51,038 nucleotides of DNA from Helicobacteraceae bacterium UBA6016. GTDB lineage: Bacteria > Campylobacterota > Campylobacteria > Campylobacterales > UBA6016. Both the position numbers and the translations under genes were made by a program. Positions 35,673 through 44,327 of the stretch are shown here, piece after piece. The notes under the pieces were generated by a model that saw nothing but the letters and a program-made list of their open reading frames with translations, did not search any database and had not been told where the DNA came from. The stretch covers positions 1,855-52,892 of the forward strand of contig DIZY01000119.1 in assembly GCA_002428055.1 (NCBI GenBank), read 5' to 3'. How positions within the stretch are numbered: position 1 is the stretch's first letter; every line of letters begins with the position of its first letter.

Positions 35673-35700
35673 GTTTTTGGTACATTTTAAGGTACATTAT
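35673..35700 (+). repeat. right integrase arm-type repeats (GGTACAT)
   Basis: TTTTTGGTACATTTTAAGG followed by TACATTAT repeats the paired GGTACAT arrangement seen at 30032-30060, in the same orientation. About 55 nt further on stands attR. Confidence 0.6.
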
Positions 35701-35721
35701 AAAAAAATCAAATCGTATAAA

Positions 35722-35748
35722 AGCCTTTAAAACAGTGCTTTAAAGGCT
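35722..35748. terminator. perfect 10-bp hairpin next to attR
   Basis: AGCCTTTAAA and TTTAAAGGCT pair fully around a 7-nt loop just inside the right end of the island. It has no T-run after it on the plus strand, so it may be a recombination-site element instead of a terminator. Confidence 0.4.
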
Positions 35749-35756
35749 AAAATATT

Positions 35757-35776
35757 AGTCTCCCCTTCGCACCATC
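35757..35776 (+). repeat. attR, imperfect copy of the tRNA-Leu 3' end
   Basis: AGTCTCCCCTTCGCACCATC repeats 29906-29926 with one substitution and one missing G. It marks the right end of the island. Confidence 0.7.
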
Positions 35777-36094
35777 GAACAATCCGATATAGAACAATTG
35801 TCAAACGAACTGCTAAAATAGCCACCCTATAAATAATAAATCCTAATATCGCTAGAAACTTCAACTTTAAAGGGCGTAGACATTTTGTCTTTGCAACTTA
35901 TATATCTAGCGTTTTGTATCAAACCCAGAATATGCCCCCGATATATGCGATAATTCCAGCAAAAAAAAGATACGACCAAAGAAACCATTATTGTGCTGGA
36001 ACCACTAAAGAGATTTAACGACGGACAAAAGGTGTGTATCGAAAATCTGAACCCTTCTTATTGTTGCTAAATTATTTTTACAAAACTTATAAAG
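35777..36094. other. gene-free stretch beyond the island
   Basis: I see no credible gene. Short open stretches exist, for example one ending FNDGQKVCIENLNPSYCC before 36070, but none has a start with a ribosome binding site or a known family pattern. It looks like eroded DNA between the island and the ATPase remnant. Confidence 0.5.
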
Positions 36095-36614
36095 ATGAAA
36101 AGAACAGTTGAATCTATCCTGAAAATAGCCCTTGATACTTTTCCAGTGGTACTCATCAGCGGATCAAGGCAGGTTGGTAAGTCAACACTGGCGCTTGAAA
36201 ACTTCGCAAACTATCTTACATTTGACGATGGAGAGCTGAGGCTTTATGCAAAAGAAAACCCAAAGGCATTTTTGAAAAATATAGAGCTACCTATATGTCT
36301 TGATGAGATACAAAAAGTACCGACATTGCTAGAATATATCAAAATTCAAATAGACTCAAATAGAGCCAATGGCTTACAGGTAGCTCAAATGTGCTAGACA
36401 ACAAGGACAGTAAAGACACCCTTGCGGGCAGGCTTTGCGAGCTCAGGCTCCATTCGCTAAGCCTCAAAGAAAAAAACGACAAACCAGACGAGAATGTAAT
36501 AGAAAAACTGCACAAAAAACTCTAGGCGTGGTGTTTTATAACGGCGATATAGTGGTAGAGTTTGGCGATGATCTAGTAGCAGTTCCGTTCGCACTTTTTT
36601 ATAAGAGGCTTTGA
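36095..36614 (+). pseudogene. remnant of an AAA+ ATPase of the DUF4143 type
   Basis: The N-terminal part keeps Walker A (SGSRQVGKST), LTFDDGELRLYA and Walker B (PICLDEIQKVP). The frame breaks near 36380: the expected LTGSSNVLDNKDSKDTLAGR continues in another frame, ends at a TAG near 36523, and a further shift gives the family's C-terminal end GVVFYNGDIVVEFGDDLVAV to a TGA at 36612. Whole proteins of this type have about 370-400 residues, so most of the middle is also missing. Confidence 0.75.
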
Positions 36615-36717
36615 GAGGGCTGAGTTATCAAGCAAATTGAATTATGAATACCAAAAATATCTCCATTAATCTATTAAATAATCTGGGGTTGACGAATCAG
36701 TTTGCACTGGCAATTTT

Positions 36718-37548
36718 TCACCCCAACACAAACGGATTTATCTCATACCGACTCCCCTCGCGCTCAATAGTCAAATGCTTTTGGACAATAGCCGGATACT
36801 CCTCTAGCTTGCCGTTTATCTTTGAGACCGTTTGGCGAAATCTGCCCGTAAACTCCTCTACAAATACACGGTAGTTGTCGTAAAATTCGTTTGCCTCGCA
36901 AAAGGCGTTAAACTCTGTCGTGTAGTCGTTTTCGAGGTCAACCGCTCCGCCGCAAACCGCCAAAAATGCAAACATTGCCGCTTCTTGAAGTGTCAGCTCT
37001 ATCTCGTGTCCCAAAAAGTAGACGCTTCGCTCTTTGACAAAAAACCTTTGTTCGCCGCACTCCCCAGATAGTCTTTGCAGGTAGACTATCGGAGTTTTGC
37101 CGTCGCTTATCGAGACCTCGCCGCACTGAGATACCGCTACCTTCTCGTTTTGGGGGAAAAATGATTTTTCTTCGAACGCTTTTAGGGTCTTTACGACAAA
37201 TGTCGGTATCTCGCCAAGTTCTTGTGCAAAAAGATATGTCATCCAGTTGGTTCCGCTGGCTACTACTCCTAGAGGCGGGTACTTGAGCGAGCCTATGATG
37301 TGCCTGAGGCTTATTTTGTACTCGTTTTGGTCGCTATCGCTTCCAGATGCATCTACAAACTCTCCGTATACACTGTAGTTAAGCTCAGCAAAAAAAGCAT
37401 CCATCACCTCCTCTGCCCCTTTCATCGCCGAATGAGTCGTGATTATGTGTAGCTTGTGAATGTCGTATTGCCCTTTTAGCAGTGAAACGGCGATGGTTAG
37501 CGGCTGATATGTGAGTCCGCATTGAATTATTAGCTCTATTTTTTCCAT
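36718..37548 (-). CDS. CARF-like protein, possible ring nuclease or CRISPR regulator
   Basis: A 276-residue protein next to the CRISPR locus and divergent from it. The N-terminal half has a Rossmann/CARF-like layout: IELIIQCGLTYQPLTIAVSL, HKLHIITTHS, and LGVVASGTNWMTYLF, where SGTNWMT would be the ligand loop. The C-terminal half is helical (LTLQEAAMFAFLAVCGGAV; RQTVSKINGKLEEYP), similar in layout to the Cas_NE0113 family (PF09623), but this is tentative. AAGGAG lies 5 nt before the ATG. It may bind or break down cyclic oligoadenylate. It is followed on the same strand by nothing recognisable. Confidence 0.5.
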   Translation of the reverse strand: MEKIELIIQCGLTYQPLTIAVSLLKGQYDIHKLHIITTHSAMKGAEEVMDAFFAELNYSVYGEFVDASGSDSDQNEYKISLRHIIGSLKYPPLGVVASGTNWMTYLFAQELGEIPTFVVKTLKAFEEKSFFPQNEKVAVSQCGEVSISDGKTPIVYLQRLSGECGEQRFFVKERSVYFLGHEIELTLQEAAMFAFLAVCGGAVDLENDYTTEFNAFCEANEFYDNYRVFVEEFTGRFRQTVSKINGKLEEYPAIVQKHLTIEREGSRYEINPFVLG

Positions 37549-37575
37549 TTAATCTCCTTGTTTTTAATATATCTG

Positions 37576-37755
37576 CTAGTCATCCCAATCGCTATCACAA
37601 AAGCCGTCCATATCATTGTCAAAACAGCTCCACGGAGAGCCAAAGTTATCATCGCAGCTGCATCCATCGCCTGCGCCGGAAGAACATCCTCTGGATGACG
37701 GGAAAAATAGCGAAATAAATACCATAAAACCAAAAATCGCTCCAATTGTCTGCAT
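37576..37755 (-). CDS. Cys-rich small membrane or exported peptide, 59 aa
   Basis: A hydrophobic N-terminal segment (MQTIGAIFGFMVFISLFF) is followed by a short segment rich in Cys, Asp and Gly with five cysteines (24, 32, 34, 44, 53), for example GAGDGCSCDDN. TAGGAGA stands 7 nt before the ATG, a much better start than that of an overlapping frame (TTG, 37745). The gene is in the same direction as the CARF-like and membrane genes on either side. The tail could bind metal or form disulfides outside the membrane. No family recognised. Confidence 0.55.
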   Translation of the reverse strand: MQTIGAIFGFMVFISLFFPSSRGCSSGAGDGCSCDDNFGSPWSCFDNDMDGFCDSDWDD

Positions 37756-37770
37756 TTTATATCTCCTAGT

Positions 37771-38181
37771 TTAAGAAACGCTAATCGCCCATTTAAAAAA
37801 TGCGATCCACATCTTCACAATACCTTTGGCAAGCTCATTGTCGGTTGTCAAGCTAATCACCAAAAACATCAGAGAAGCCAACAGATAAGCTAACAGCCAA
37901 AATCTTATCCCCCGTTCAATCCGAAAATATTTATATAAAAAATCAGTGTACGGCACAAAATACCACCATGCGCCAAACCCAAGACCAAAGAGCGTTCCGC
38001 CCCATTTAGCAATATTTAGCCCACCGCCAATCCAATTGCCTATCTCATACCCGATGATCGCAAACGGAAGATATGGATAAACAAAAATAAATATCGCAAT
38101 AGCAAAGCCAATAGCAAAACCGTTGTCATTGTCGCCGCCGGAGCTGCCTACGGCATAACCGAAAATAAAATCATCATTCAC
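37771..38181 (-). CDS. hypothetical multi-pass membrane protein, 136 aa
   Basis: Three or four hydrophobic segments are seen (GFAIAIFIFVYPYLPFAII, GLNIAKWGGTLFGLGFGAWW, FWLLAYLLASLMFLVISLT and a final amphipathic stretch). The N-terminus is Gly/Asp-rich (YAVGSSGGDNDNG). It is first in a three-gene minus-strand group with the Cys-rich peptide and the CARF-like protein. I do not recognise the family. Confidence 0.55.
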   Translation of the reverse strand: MNDDFIFGYAVGSSGGDNDNGFAIGFAIAIFIFVYPYLPFAIIGYEIGNWIGGGLNIAKWGGTLFGLGFGAWWYFVPYTDFLYKYFRIERGIRFWLLAYLLASLMFLVISLTTDNELAKGIVKMWIAFFKWAISVS

Positions 38182-38542
38182 AATGTTTGCTCCAAAAATA
38201 AAATTTTAGAGCGATTTTATGAGGTTTTCAAGCTGTTTCGTTGTATGGGAATTTTTCTGAAGCGAGAGGGCTTTGAAGTTATAAATTTTTAGATTTTATT
38301 CTTCACCGAAATTGTCGGTAATATTTTTATGATTTTTCCAGAAAGATATGCGTACACGGTTTTCTCGGATAAGTTATCAGCTCCGCCTGTTGCGTTTATG
38401 TATCTCCATCACTGCTCCAAGAAAATACTTATAGTTATAAAGCTAGAAATTCTATTTTTCAATAACAATTTGCTAAATTAGCTCTATTTTTAATAGAATT
38501 AACGAGTTTGTATAAATTTTGTAAAAGATTATTGGTTGAAAT
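38182..38542. promoter_or_regulatory. divergent promoter region for the CRISPR operon
   Basis: This 361-nt AT-rich gap separates the divergent membrane-protein gene and cas6. TATAAA-like elements stand near 38510, and a perfect hairpin TCTATT-TTT-AATAGA lies at 38483-38497, about 50 nt before cas6. I see no gene in it. It is the only clear place for the promoter of the whole cas operon. Confidence 0.45.
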
Positions 38543-39385
38543 ATGATTATTGATACGAATTTTGTTGATTTTTTTTACTATCAAATCAGGGTAACGCTTG
38601 CCGATGAGGTATTGCCAAAGTATTCCGGCTCAATGCTCAGAGGGGCATTCGGCTATGCACTAAAAACTGTTTGTTGCATCAATCCGACATGTGAATGCGA
38701 TGGATGTTTTGCTGCTAGCCAGTGTCTTTACCATGACTTCTATGAAGAAAAAAACAAGGCGCATAAATATAGATTTTTGCCGCTAAGCGAAACAAGCTTT
38801 GAGCTGTTTTTGTATGACAAGGCTATAGAGAAGCTACCGTATGTTTTGGCTGCCGTCAAAAAGATGATAGAAGAGCAAGGACTAGGGGCAAATAGGCGGA
38901 TAAGTAAGCCAAAAAGCATATATATCGGCGACAAACTAGTCTATGATGGCGCAAGGTTTGAGCTTGCAGGCGTAGTCGCACAAAAATTCCCCCCAAAAAC
39001 TCTCTCAAAAAAATTAACAATCCATCTCCTAACGCCGCTAAGGCTCAAAAGCAACGAACAAAGAATCAAATCGGAGGAGATAGATCTCATAAAGATATGT
39101 GTATCAATTCTTCACAGGCTAGGCGAGCTGCTTGAAAAACCGAGACAAAAATATTTTTTGCCGCCTGGAGCTACCGAAATAAGTAGAGAGCTAAGGTTTG
39201 AAGACCCGGCTAGATACTCAAACCGTCAAAAAACAAAAATGAATATGGGCGGCTTTTTGGGAAAATTCCTGTACGACAATGTGGATGAGCAAACGGCTAA
39301 TATATTACAACTTGGGGAGCTTATCGGAGTTGGTAAATCTTGTGTTTTTGGGCTGGGGCAAATTAAACTTGAGGAGGGGGAATGA
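38543..39385 (+). CDS. cas6: Cas6-family CRISPR RNA processing endonuclease
   Basis: A 280-residue RAMP protein: an N-terminal domain with SGSMLRGAFGYALKTVCC, four cysteines in CCINPTCECDGC and CLYH, and a C-terminal Cas6-type end GELIGVGKSCVFGLGQIKL, where the Gly-rich loop is the family mark. It cuts the precursor CRISPR RNA in the repeat. It is the first gene of the operon, joined to cas10 by an ATGA overlap. The cysteines near the N-terminus might bind a metal. Confidence 0.8.
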   Translation: MIIDTNFVDFFYYQIRVTLADEVLPKYSGSMLRGAFGYALKTVCCINPTCECDGCFAASQCLYHDFYEEKNKAHKYRFLPLSETSFELFLYDKAIEKLPYVLAAVKKMIEEQGLGANRRISKPKSIYIGDKLVYDGARFELAGVVAQKFPPKTLSKKLTIHLLTPLRLKSNEQRIKSEEIDLIKICVSILHRLGELLEKPRQKYFLPPGATEISRELRFEDPARYSNRQKTKMNMGGFLGKFLYDNVDEQTANILQLGELIGVGKSCVFGLGQIKLEEGE

Positions 39386-40770
39386 GTAAGTATTTGTATG
39401 GCGCAAGCGTGCAAGGGATTCAGGATTTTATTTTTAAGACAAACACTCTTCGAGAGATAGTCGGGGCTAGCGAGATAGTGAAAAATATATCAAATGATTT
39501 TTTGAGACTTTCAAACGCCGATGAACAATCTATATTGGTCAATGCCGCCGGAAATATAAAAGCCGTATTTGAAGATAAGGCAAAACTTGAAACGGTGGTA
39601 AACACTTTTGCTAAGCAAATCATGCAAAAAGCATTTGGAATATCTATTTCGCAAGCGGTAGTCAAGATAGATGGAGATACTCCGACAAAAGAAGATTTTT
39701 CAAGACTGGAGAGTCGGCTAAAAATACAGAGAAGCAAAGTGGCAATCCCTCTTGATATGAGTATAAACATTATGGAGCTCTCACCTAGGACTGCAAAGCC
39801 GGCAGTTGCAAGAGATGGCGATGAGGCGGTAGACAAATCATCAAAGCAAAAAAGAGATGCGAACGCAAGGCTTTATAGAAATAACACGGAACTAAAAGAG
39901 CTAAAAGAGATTTCGCAAATCTCAAACACTAAAAACAAAATAGCGGTAATCCACGCTGACGGCAATGGGCTTGGAGCTATTATCCCAAATCTTGGCGGCA
40001 AACTGAGCGAATTTTCCAAAAAACTGGATGAGGCAACAAAAAAAGCGTTTGAGAAAGCAAAAGGAGAAAGCAAAAAAATACGCCCTATTATTTTGGGCGG
40101 CGACGATATGACGGTGATATGTGATGCAAACGACGCATTGGAATTTACAAAAAACTTTCTTCTACACTTTGAAGAACAAACTGAAAAACATACAGAATAC
40201 AAGCTAACCGCTTGCGCCGGAATAGCATTTTGCAATGAAAAATATCCATTTCATTATGCGGTTCATTTGGCGGAACAGCTGTGTAGCATAGCAAAAAAAG
40301 ATGCCAAAAAAATAGATGAGAACAAAGCCCCCTCTTCTGTGATGTTTCACAATATTCAAAGCTCAAACTTTCAAAGCTGGGAGAAGTTTGTAACCGACGA
40401 GCTAACTATCAAAAACGACAAAGAGACAATCCGTTGCGACTTTGGCCCATACTATCTGCATAAACAAAACGGTAAAACCTCCATAGTCGACTTTCAGCAT
40501 CTGGTGTACGCCTTAGCCCAAAAGAACTCTCCTATTTCAAGCCTTAGAAAATGGCTAGGAGAGCTTCACAAATCTGCCGATAGCGCCGAGAGGATGATAA
40601 GAAGAATAGATGAAATGGCAGAGTATCAAAAAGAGTACAGCAAAAACAGCCTCAATAACAATCTGGCCGCAATAGACGCCAATCTTTCGCTCAAAACCCC
40701 AATAGTAGACGGCAAAACTCCAATTTATGATGTACTACAAATTCTCTCGGTGACGGAGGGCAAACTATGA
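39382..40770 (+). CDS. cas10: Cas10, small form with cyclase palm and no HD domain
   Basis: A 462-residue protein, short for Cas10 (often 700-1000). The N-terminal segment SVQGIQDFIFKTNTLREIVG is a typical Cas10 start without the HD nuclease. The active palm has HADGNGLGAII (191-201) and GGDDMTVIC (239-247), so cyclic oligoadenylate synthesis is expected, but DNA cleavage by an HD domain is not. The downstream CARF effectors agree with this. It is coupled by ATGA overlaps to the genes on both sides. Confidence 0.85.
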   Translation: MSKYLYGASVQGIQDFIFKTNTLREIVGASEIVKNISNDFLRLSNADEQSILVNAAGNIKAVFEDKAKLETVVNTFAKQIMQKAFGISISQAVVKIDGDTPTKEDFSRLESRLKIQRSKVAIPLDMSINIMELSPRTAKPAVARDGDEAVDKSSKQKRDANARLYRNNTELKELKEISQISNTKNKIAVIHADGNGLGAIIPNLGGKLSEFSKKLDEATKKAFEKAKGESKKIRPIILGGDDMTVICDANDALEFTKNFLLHFEEQTEKHTEYKLTACAGIAFCNEKYPFHYAVHLAEQLCSIAKKDAKKIDENKAPSSVMFHNIQSSNFQSWEKFVTDELTIKNDKETIRCDFGPYYLHKQNGKTSIVDFQHLVYALAQKNSPISSLRKWLGELHKSADSAERMIRRIDEMAEYQKEYSKNSLNNNLAAIDANLSLKTPIVDGKTPIYDVLQILSVTEGKL

Positions 40771-41288
40771 CGCTTAAATATAAAATTACTTTTTTTGACT
40801 ACTGGCATCTTAGCAGCGGGCTTAGCGCCGGCACAAAGCTTGATAGCAGTGTTGTAAAAGATCAATACGGCTTACCGTATGTGCCTGGCAAGACGCTAAA
40901 AGGGCTTTTGAGAGAGCAGGCAGAGCTTGTCAATCCAAGCCTTGCCGCTCAATGCTTCGGAGATGAAAAAGAGTGTGTGGGAGTTTGTTATTTTGGGAAT
41001 TCGACCATTGAAAAAAGTGTTGCAGATGAAATTATTTCAAACAGCCTACAAGCAGAGCTGTACGATACGATAACATCCACAAAGATTGATGACAACGGCG
41101 TTGCAGAGGATAACAGCCTTAGGGAGATTGAAGTTGTCATACCTTTGGAGCTTTACGGCGAGATAGTTGATATAGCGACGCCCGAGCAAGAGAAGATATT
41201 AAATGACGCTATAGGGCTCATAAAAAGAGTGGGTCTAAATCGCAATAGAGGGCTCGGTAGATGCAAGATAGAGGTACTAAACCAATGA
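40767..41288 (+). CDS. csm3: Csm3-like Cas7 backbone subunit
   Basis: A 173-residue RAMP protein with LPYVPGKTLKGLLREQAELV, the characteristic ITSTKIDDNGVAEDNSLREI segment of type III Cas7 with Asp residues near the target-RNA cleavage site, and a C-terminal Gly-rich loop GLNRNRGLGRCKIEV. It forms the backbone on the guide RNA and may cut target RNA. Shorter than usual Csm3 (about 215). Confidence 0.8.
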   Translation: MTLKYKITFFDYWHLSSGLSAGTKLDSSVVKDQYGLPYVPGKTLKGLLREQAELVNPSLAAQCFGDEKECVGVCYFGNSTIEKSVADEIISNSLQAELYDTITSTKIDDNGVAEDNSLREIEVVIPLELYGEIVDIATPEQEKILNDAIGLIKRVGLNRNRGLGRCKIEVLNQ

Positions 41289-42643
41289 GAGAGCTGTATT
41301 TTAGAGTTAAATTCTTAAGCGATATTATCTTTCAAGCATCATCGAATACCGAGGGAAAGGTGGTGCAGCTGGATTTTATTCCGGGAAGCATTTTTTTGGG
41401 GATAGTTGCCCAAAAATATAGTGAGTTTCTAAATCCATTTGATATTTTCCATAGCGGTAAGGTTCGCTTTGGGGATGCGCATATTCTTTGCGGGGGTAAA
41501 GCGACATACAAGATACCGTTATCGTATTTTCAAGAAAAACTAGACGCATTAAAAATAATTAATAGACACCTAGCCACTTCAGACAAACAGCTAAAGCAAA
41601 TCAGGGAAGGATTTATTACAAAAGACGGCGAAGTGATATATATCGAATACGACTACTCTCAAAAATCCGCATACGATAGAGAAAAACGAAGAAGCAAAGA
41701 TAGCCAGATGTATGGCTATAAGGCGATGAGAAGCGGGCTTTGTTGGAGCTTTTGCATTAGGATTGATGACTCCATCGCCTTAGAGGACGAGCAAAAAATT
41801 GCGGATTCGCTTGTCGGAATAAAAAGAGCCGGAAAATCAAAATCTGCACAATACGGGCTAATCGAGATAAGCAAGGGCGGTTCTTTTGAAAATATCGAAA
41901 ATATGAGTCTTGGCGAAGAGGTCACGATATACGCCAATAGCCGCATTGCGCTGTTTGACGCAAACGGTGCGCCCGTATGCATACCGACCATTGAAAATTT
42001 GGGACTAACGAGCGGCAAAATACTTTGGGATAAATGCCAAATACGAACAACAAGTTTTGCGCCGTACAACTCCAAAAGAGCGGTAAGGGATTATGAGAGG
42101 GCGGTAATCGACAAAGGAAGCGTTATGGTCGTTGGCGGTTTAAATAGCGATGATGCGGCAAGGCTAAAAAGAGGAGTCGGCGGTTATCTGAGCGAAGGGT
42201 TTGGAGATGTGCTAATAAATCCAACACTTACTCAAAAACCAACTCCTGTTTTTGCGGTACGCCAAGAGACGCGGATTAAATTAGCAAATACTCCGGTAGC
42301 TACGCATATTGGAAGATTTTTGCAAAAAAGGCGAGAAACAAAAACAGATATGCTGGATATATCGCAATCCGTTAGGGAGTTTATCGAGAAGCACAAAGAC
42401 AAATTTGCAAAAGTATCAAAATCGCAATGGGGTCAGATAAGGGCTATCTGCCAAAATGCAAATGATGAAAATATTGCTCAAAAAATCGATGATTTTATCT
42501 CCAAGGGGGTTAGTAAGACAAAGTGGGATGACGGCAAGAAACTGCTACTAGAAAACGCAAACCAAAACATAACTTTTGTGAGGCTACTATCAATGCAGAT
42601 GCCGAAACTAAAATTTGAAAACAGCAATGGAGGTAAAAAATGA
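41285..42643 (+). CDS. csx10: Csx10, Cas5-like subunit of subtype III-D
   Basis: About 452 residues from the ATG at 41285, which overlaps the csm3 stop by ATGA. LYFRVKFLSDIIFQASSNTE, then LDFIPGSIFLGIVAQKYSEF, and the later LKRGVGGYLSEGFGDVLINP give the RAMP pattern of the long Csx10 proteins. Csx10 is the marker gene of subtype III-D. It probably binds the 5' handle of the guide RNA. The end of the protein is Lys-rich and less conserved. Confidence 0.75.
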   Translation: MRELYFRVKFLSDIIFQASSNTEGKVVQLDFIPGSIFLGIVAQKYSEFLNPFDIFHSGKVRFGDAHILCGGKATYKIPLSYFQEKLDALKIINRHLATSDKQLKQIREGFITKDGEVIYIEYDYSQKSAYDREKRRSKDSQMYGYKAMRSGLCWSFCIRIDDSIALEDEQKIADSLVGIKRAGKSKSAQYGLIEISKGGSFENIENMSLGEEVTIYANSRIALFDANGAPVCIPTIENLGLTSGKILWDKCQIRTTSFAPYNSKRAVRDYERAVIDKGSVMVVGGLNSDDAARLKRGVGGYLSEGFGDVLINPTLTQKPTPVFAVRQETRIKLANTPVATHIGRFLQKRRETKTDMLDISQSVREFIEKHKDKFAKVSKSQWGQIRAICQNANDENIAQKIDDFISKGVSKTKWDDGKKLLLENANQNITFVRLLSMQMPKLKFENSNGGKK

Positions 42644-43935
42644 GCACAGTTAGATTTTTGGCTCATATCACTCTGGAGGCGCAAACCCCACTAAAAGTCG
42701 GCAGCAACAAAAGCGATTTTTTGCAAGATAGTCCCGTACAAAGAGACTGGAATGGGCTGCCGATGATTCTCGGCACCTCAATAGCCGGTGTTTTGAGACG
42801 AAGTTTTAGCGAGGCAGAAAGGGATGAGTATTTTGGTTTTCAAAAAGGAGAGGACGGTGTTGGCTCTAGAGTTATGGTTTCAAATGCGCTTTTGCTAGAC
42901 GAAAACAAAAATGTAAATGAGTCATTGCTTATCCAAAAGAGCGATTTTTTGAAAATTTTTGAAGTGTTACCAATCAGAGAACACACCGCCATAACCTCAA
43001 AAGGTAGCGCCAAAGATAAAAGCAAATTTGACGAAGAGGTTGTTTATAAAGGTGCGAGATTCAAATTTGCGCTAGAGCTTATTGATGGCGGACTAAGTGA
43101 TGCTCAGTGGCGCAACCTGCTTTATATCATCAAAAGCGACGAGTTTAGGCTGGGAGGCGGAAGCACAAAAGGGTTTGGTGGTTTTAAGATTGTAAACATC
43201 AAAAGCGGCGTGTTCAATCTTGACGACCCAAATGAGAGAGCCAAATACACCCAAAACAGCTCGTCGCTAAACGATGAGTTGCATCTAATAAAGCTTCAGG
43301 AAGATAACGACAATAAACCAAAACCAAACTATTGCCGCTATTTTCTCAAAATAAAGCCTGACGACTTTTTTATATTTGGCAGTGGTTTTGGAGATGATGA
43401 GGCCGATATGACCCCAGTTTATGAGCCCATTATTGATTATAAAAACGGTGTTTTGAGCGAAGAGCAGATACTAATTCCAGCAAGCTCCATCAAGGGCGCT
43501 ATCTCACACAGAGCCACATATCACTACAACAAACTAAACGGATTTTATATAGGAAGCGGCAAGGAGCTATCCGCAGTTACCGAACTATTCGGCGAGGCAA
43601 AAGAGTCAAAAGACACCGAAAACAAAAAGGGTGTAAAAGGCAAACTGCTCTTTAGCGACTGCTACAAAACCAAGTCAAAAGAAAAAGTATTTGACCATGT
43701 GGCGATAGATAGATTTACCGGCGGGGCGATAGAGGGCGCTTTGTTTCAAGAAAAGACGGTGGCGGATGATAGGGAATATGAGATAGAGATACTGCTAGAC
43801 AAAAGCGTGCAAGACGAAAAAGTGATAAAAGCGTTTGAAAACTCTCTTGACGACATTTGCAATTCAATGCTATCCTTGGGTGGCGCAACGACAAAGGGAC
43901 ACGGTATTTTTAGCGGAAGCTGGAGCAAACAATGA
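42640..43935 (+). CDS. double Cas7 RAMP protein (two Csm3-like domains)
   Basis: A 431-residue protein with two RAMP domains. The first (about 1-200) has LPMILGTSIAGVLRRSF and REHTAITSKGSAKDKSKFDE, ending GGGSTKGFGGFKI. The second (about 220-431) has LIPASSIKGAISHRATYHYN and VFDHVAIDRFTGGAIEGALF, with an Asp in the usual cleavage position, and ends GGATTKGHGIFSG. A Cas7-2x protein of this layout occurs in III-D complexes. It is coupled by ATGA overlaps on both sides. Confidence 0.8.
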   Translation: MSTVRFLAHITLEAQTPLKVGSNKSDFLQDSPVQRDWNGLPMILGTSIAGVLRRSFSEAERDEYFGFQKGEDGVGSRVMVSNALLLDENKNVNESLLIQKSDFLKIFEVLPIREHTAITSKGSAKDKSKFDEEVVYKGARFKFALELIDGGLSDAQWRNLLYIIKSDEFRLGGGSTKGFGGFKIVNIKSGVFNLDDPNERAKYTQNSSSLNDELHLIKLQEDNDNKPKPNYCRYFLKIKPDDFFIFGSGFGDDEADMTPVYEPIIDYKNGVLSEEQILIPASSIKGAISHRATYHYNKLNGFYIGSGKELSAVTELFGEAKESKDTENKKGVKGKLLFSDCYKTKSKEKVFDHVAIDRFTGGAIEGALFQEKTVADDREYEIEILLDKSVQDEKVIKAFENSLDDICNSMLSLGGATTKGHGIFSGSWSKQ

Positions 43936-44327
43936 GAAAAAATCAAGAAGAAATTATAGAGTTTATCAATTCGCTAAAGGGCTACCAAGGCTATGTGCAA
44001 TTTAGCGATAGACTCATAGAGGATATTTTTGATTCTCCGTGCGACATATCGGTAGACCCAAAAGCCGGATTTGTCTATGAGGCGCATTTTTGCAATAACA
44101 AAAACTCAATCTCGATAAGACAGATAAATGACACATGGCTGGTTGATGAAACGGATATATCAGCCGTGTCAGATGAAGATATGGAGAGCTATCACGCCAT
44201 AGGGGGTCGCAAAGTCAAAATGGCTCAGATATGGAATGACGAAGAAGATGAGCTTTGCGAGGGTATGAAAGCCAAAAAACTAAAAAAAGTAGTATTTGCA
44301 GGCTTTGACAACGGAGGGACAAAATGA
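43932..44327 (+). CDS. small III-D accessory protein, possibly Csx19-like
   Basis: A 131-residue acidic protein without membrane segments. The section YEAHFCNNKNSISIRQINDTWLVDETDIS resembles the small III-D proteins described as Csx19/TIGR03984 (EARFF...ELxxxR... pattern), but the match is weak. It is joined to its neighbours by ATGA overlaps, so it is probably a complex subunit. A Cas11-type small subunit is the other possibility. Confidence 0.5.
   Translation: MRKNQEEIIEFINSLKGYQGYVQFSDRLIEDIFDSPCDISVDPKAGFVYEAHFCNNKNSISIRQINDTWLVDETDISAVSDEDMESYHAIGGRKVKMAQIWNDEEDELCEGMKAKKLKKVVFAGFDNGGTK

Larger units (their letters stand above)
29906..35776. mobile_element. degraded integrative island in tRNA-Leu
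   Basis: The element is bounded by attL and attR and carries, in order: an integrase pseudogene, DUF3037 and HipA-like genes, an AlpA-like regulator, an interrupted rolling-circle Rep, a ribbon-helix-helix regulator and a cyclase-like gene. GGTACAT motifs occur at both inner ends. AT content is higher than in the flanking core genes. Loss of the integrase active site and the stop in rep suggest it can no longer move by itself. It is P4-like in integrase type but has its own Rep. Confidence 0.75.

Noticed and set aside
29715..36700. Insertion sequences or transposases inside or next to the island
   Set aside because: I looked for transposase motifs and terminal inverted repeats with target duplications and saw none; the decay seems due to deletions and point changes.
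37536..37745. 69-residue reading frame from a TTG overlapping the Cys-rich peptide gene
   Set aside because: No ribosome binding site, and it overlaps both the Cys-rich frame, which has a strong one, and the start of the CARF-like gene.
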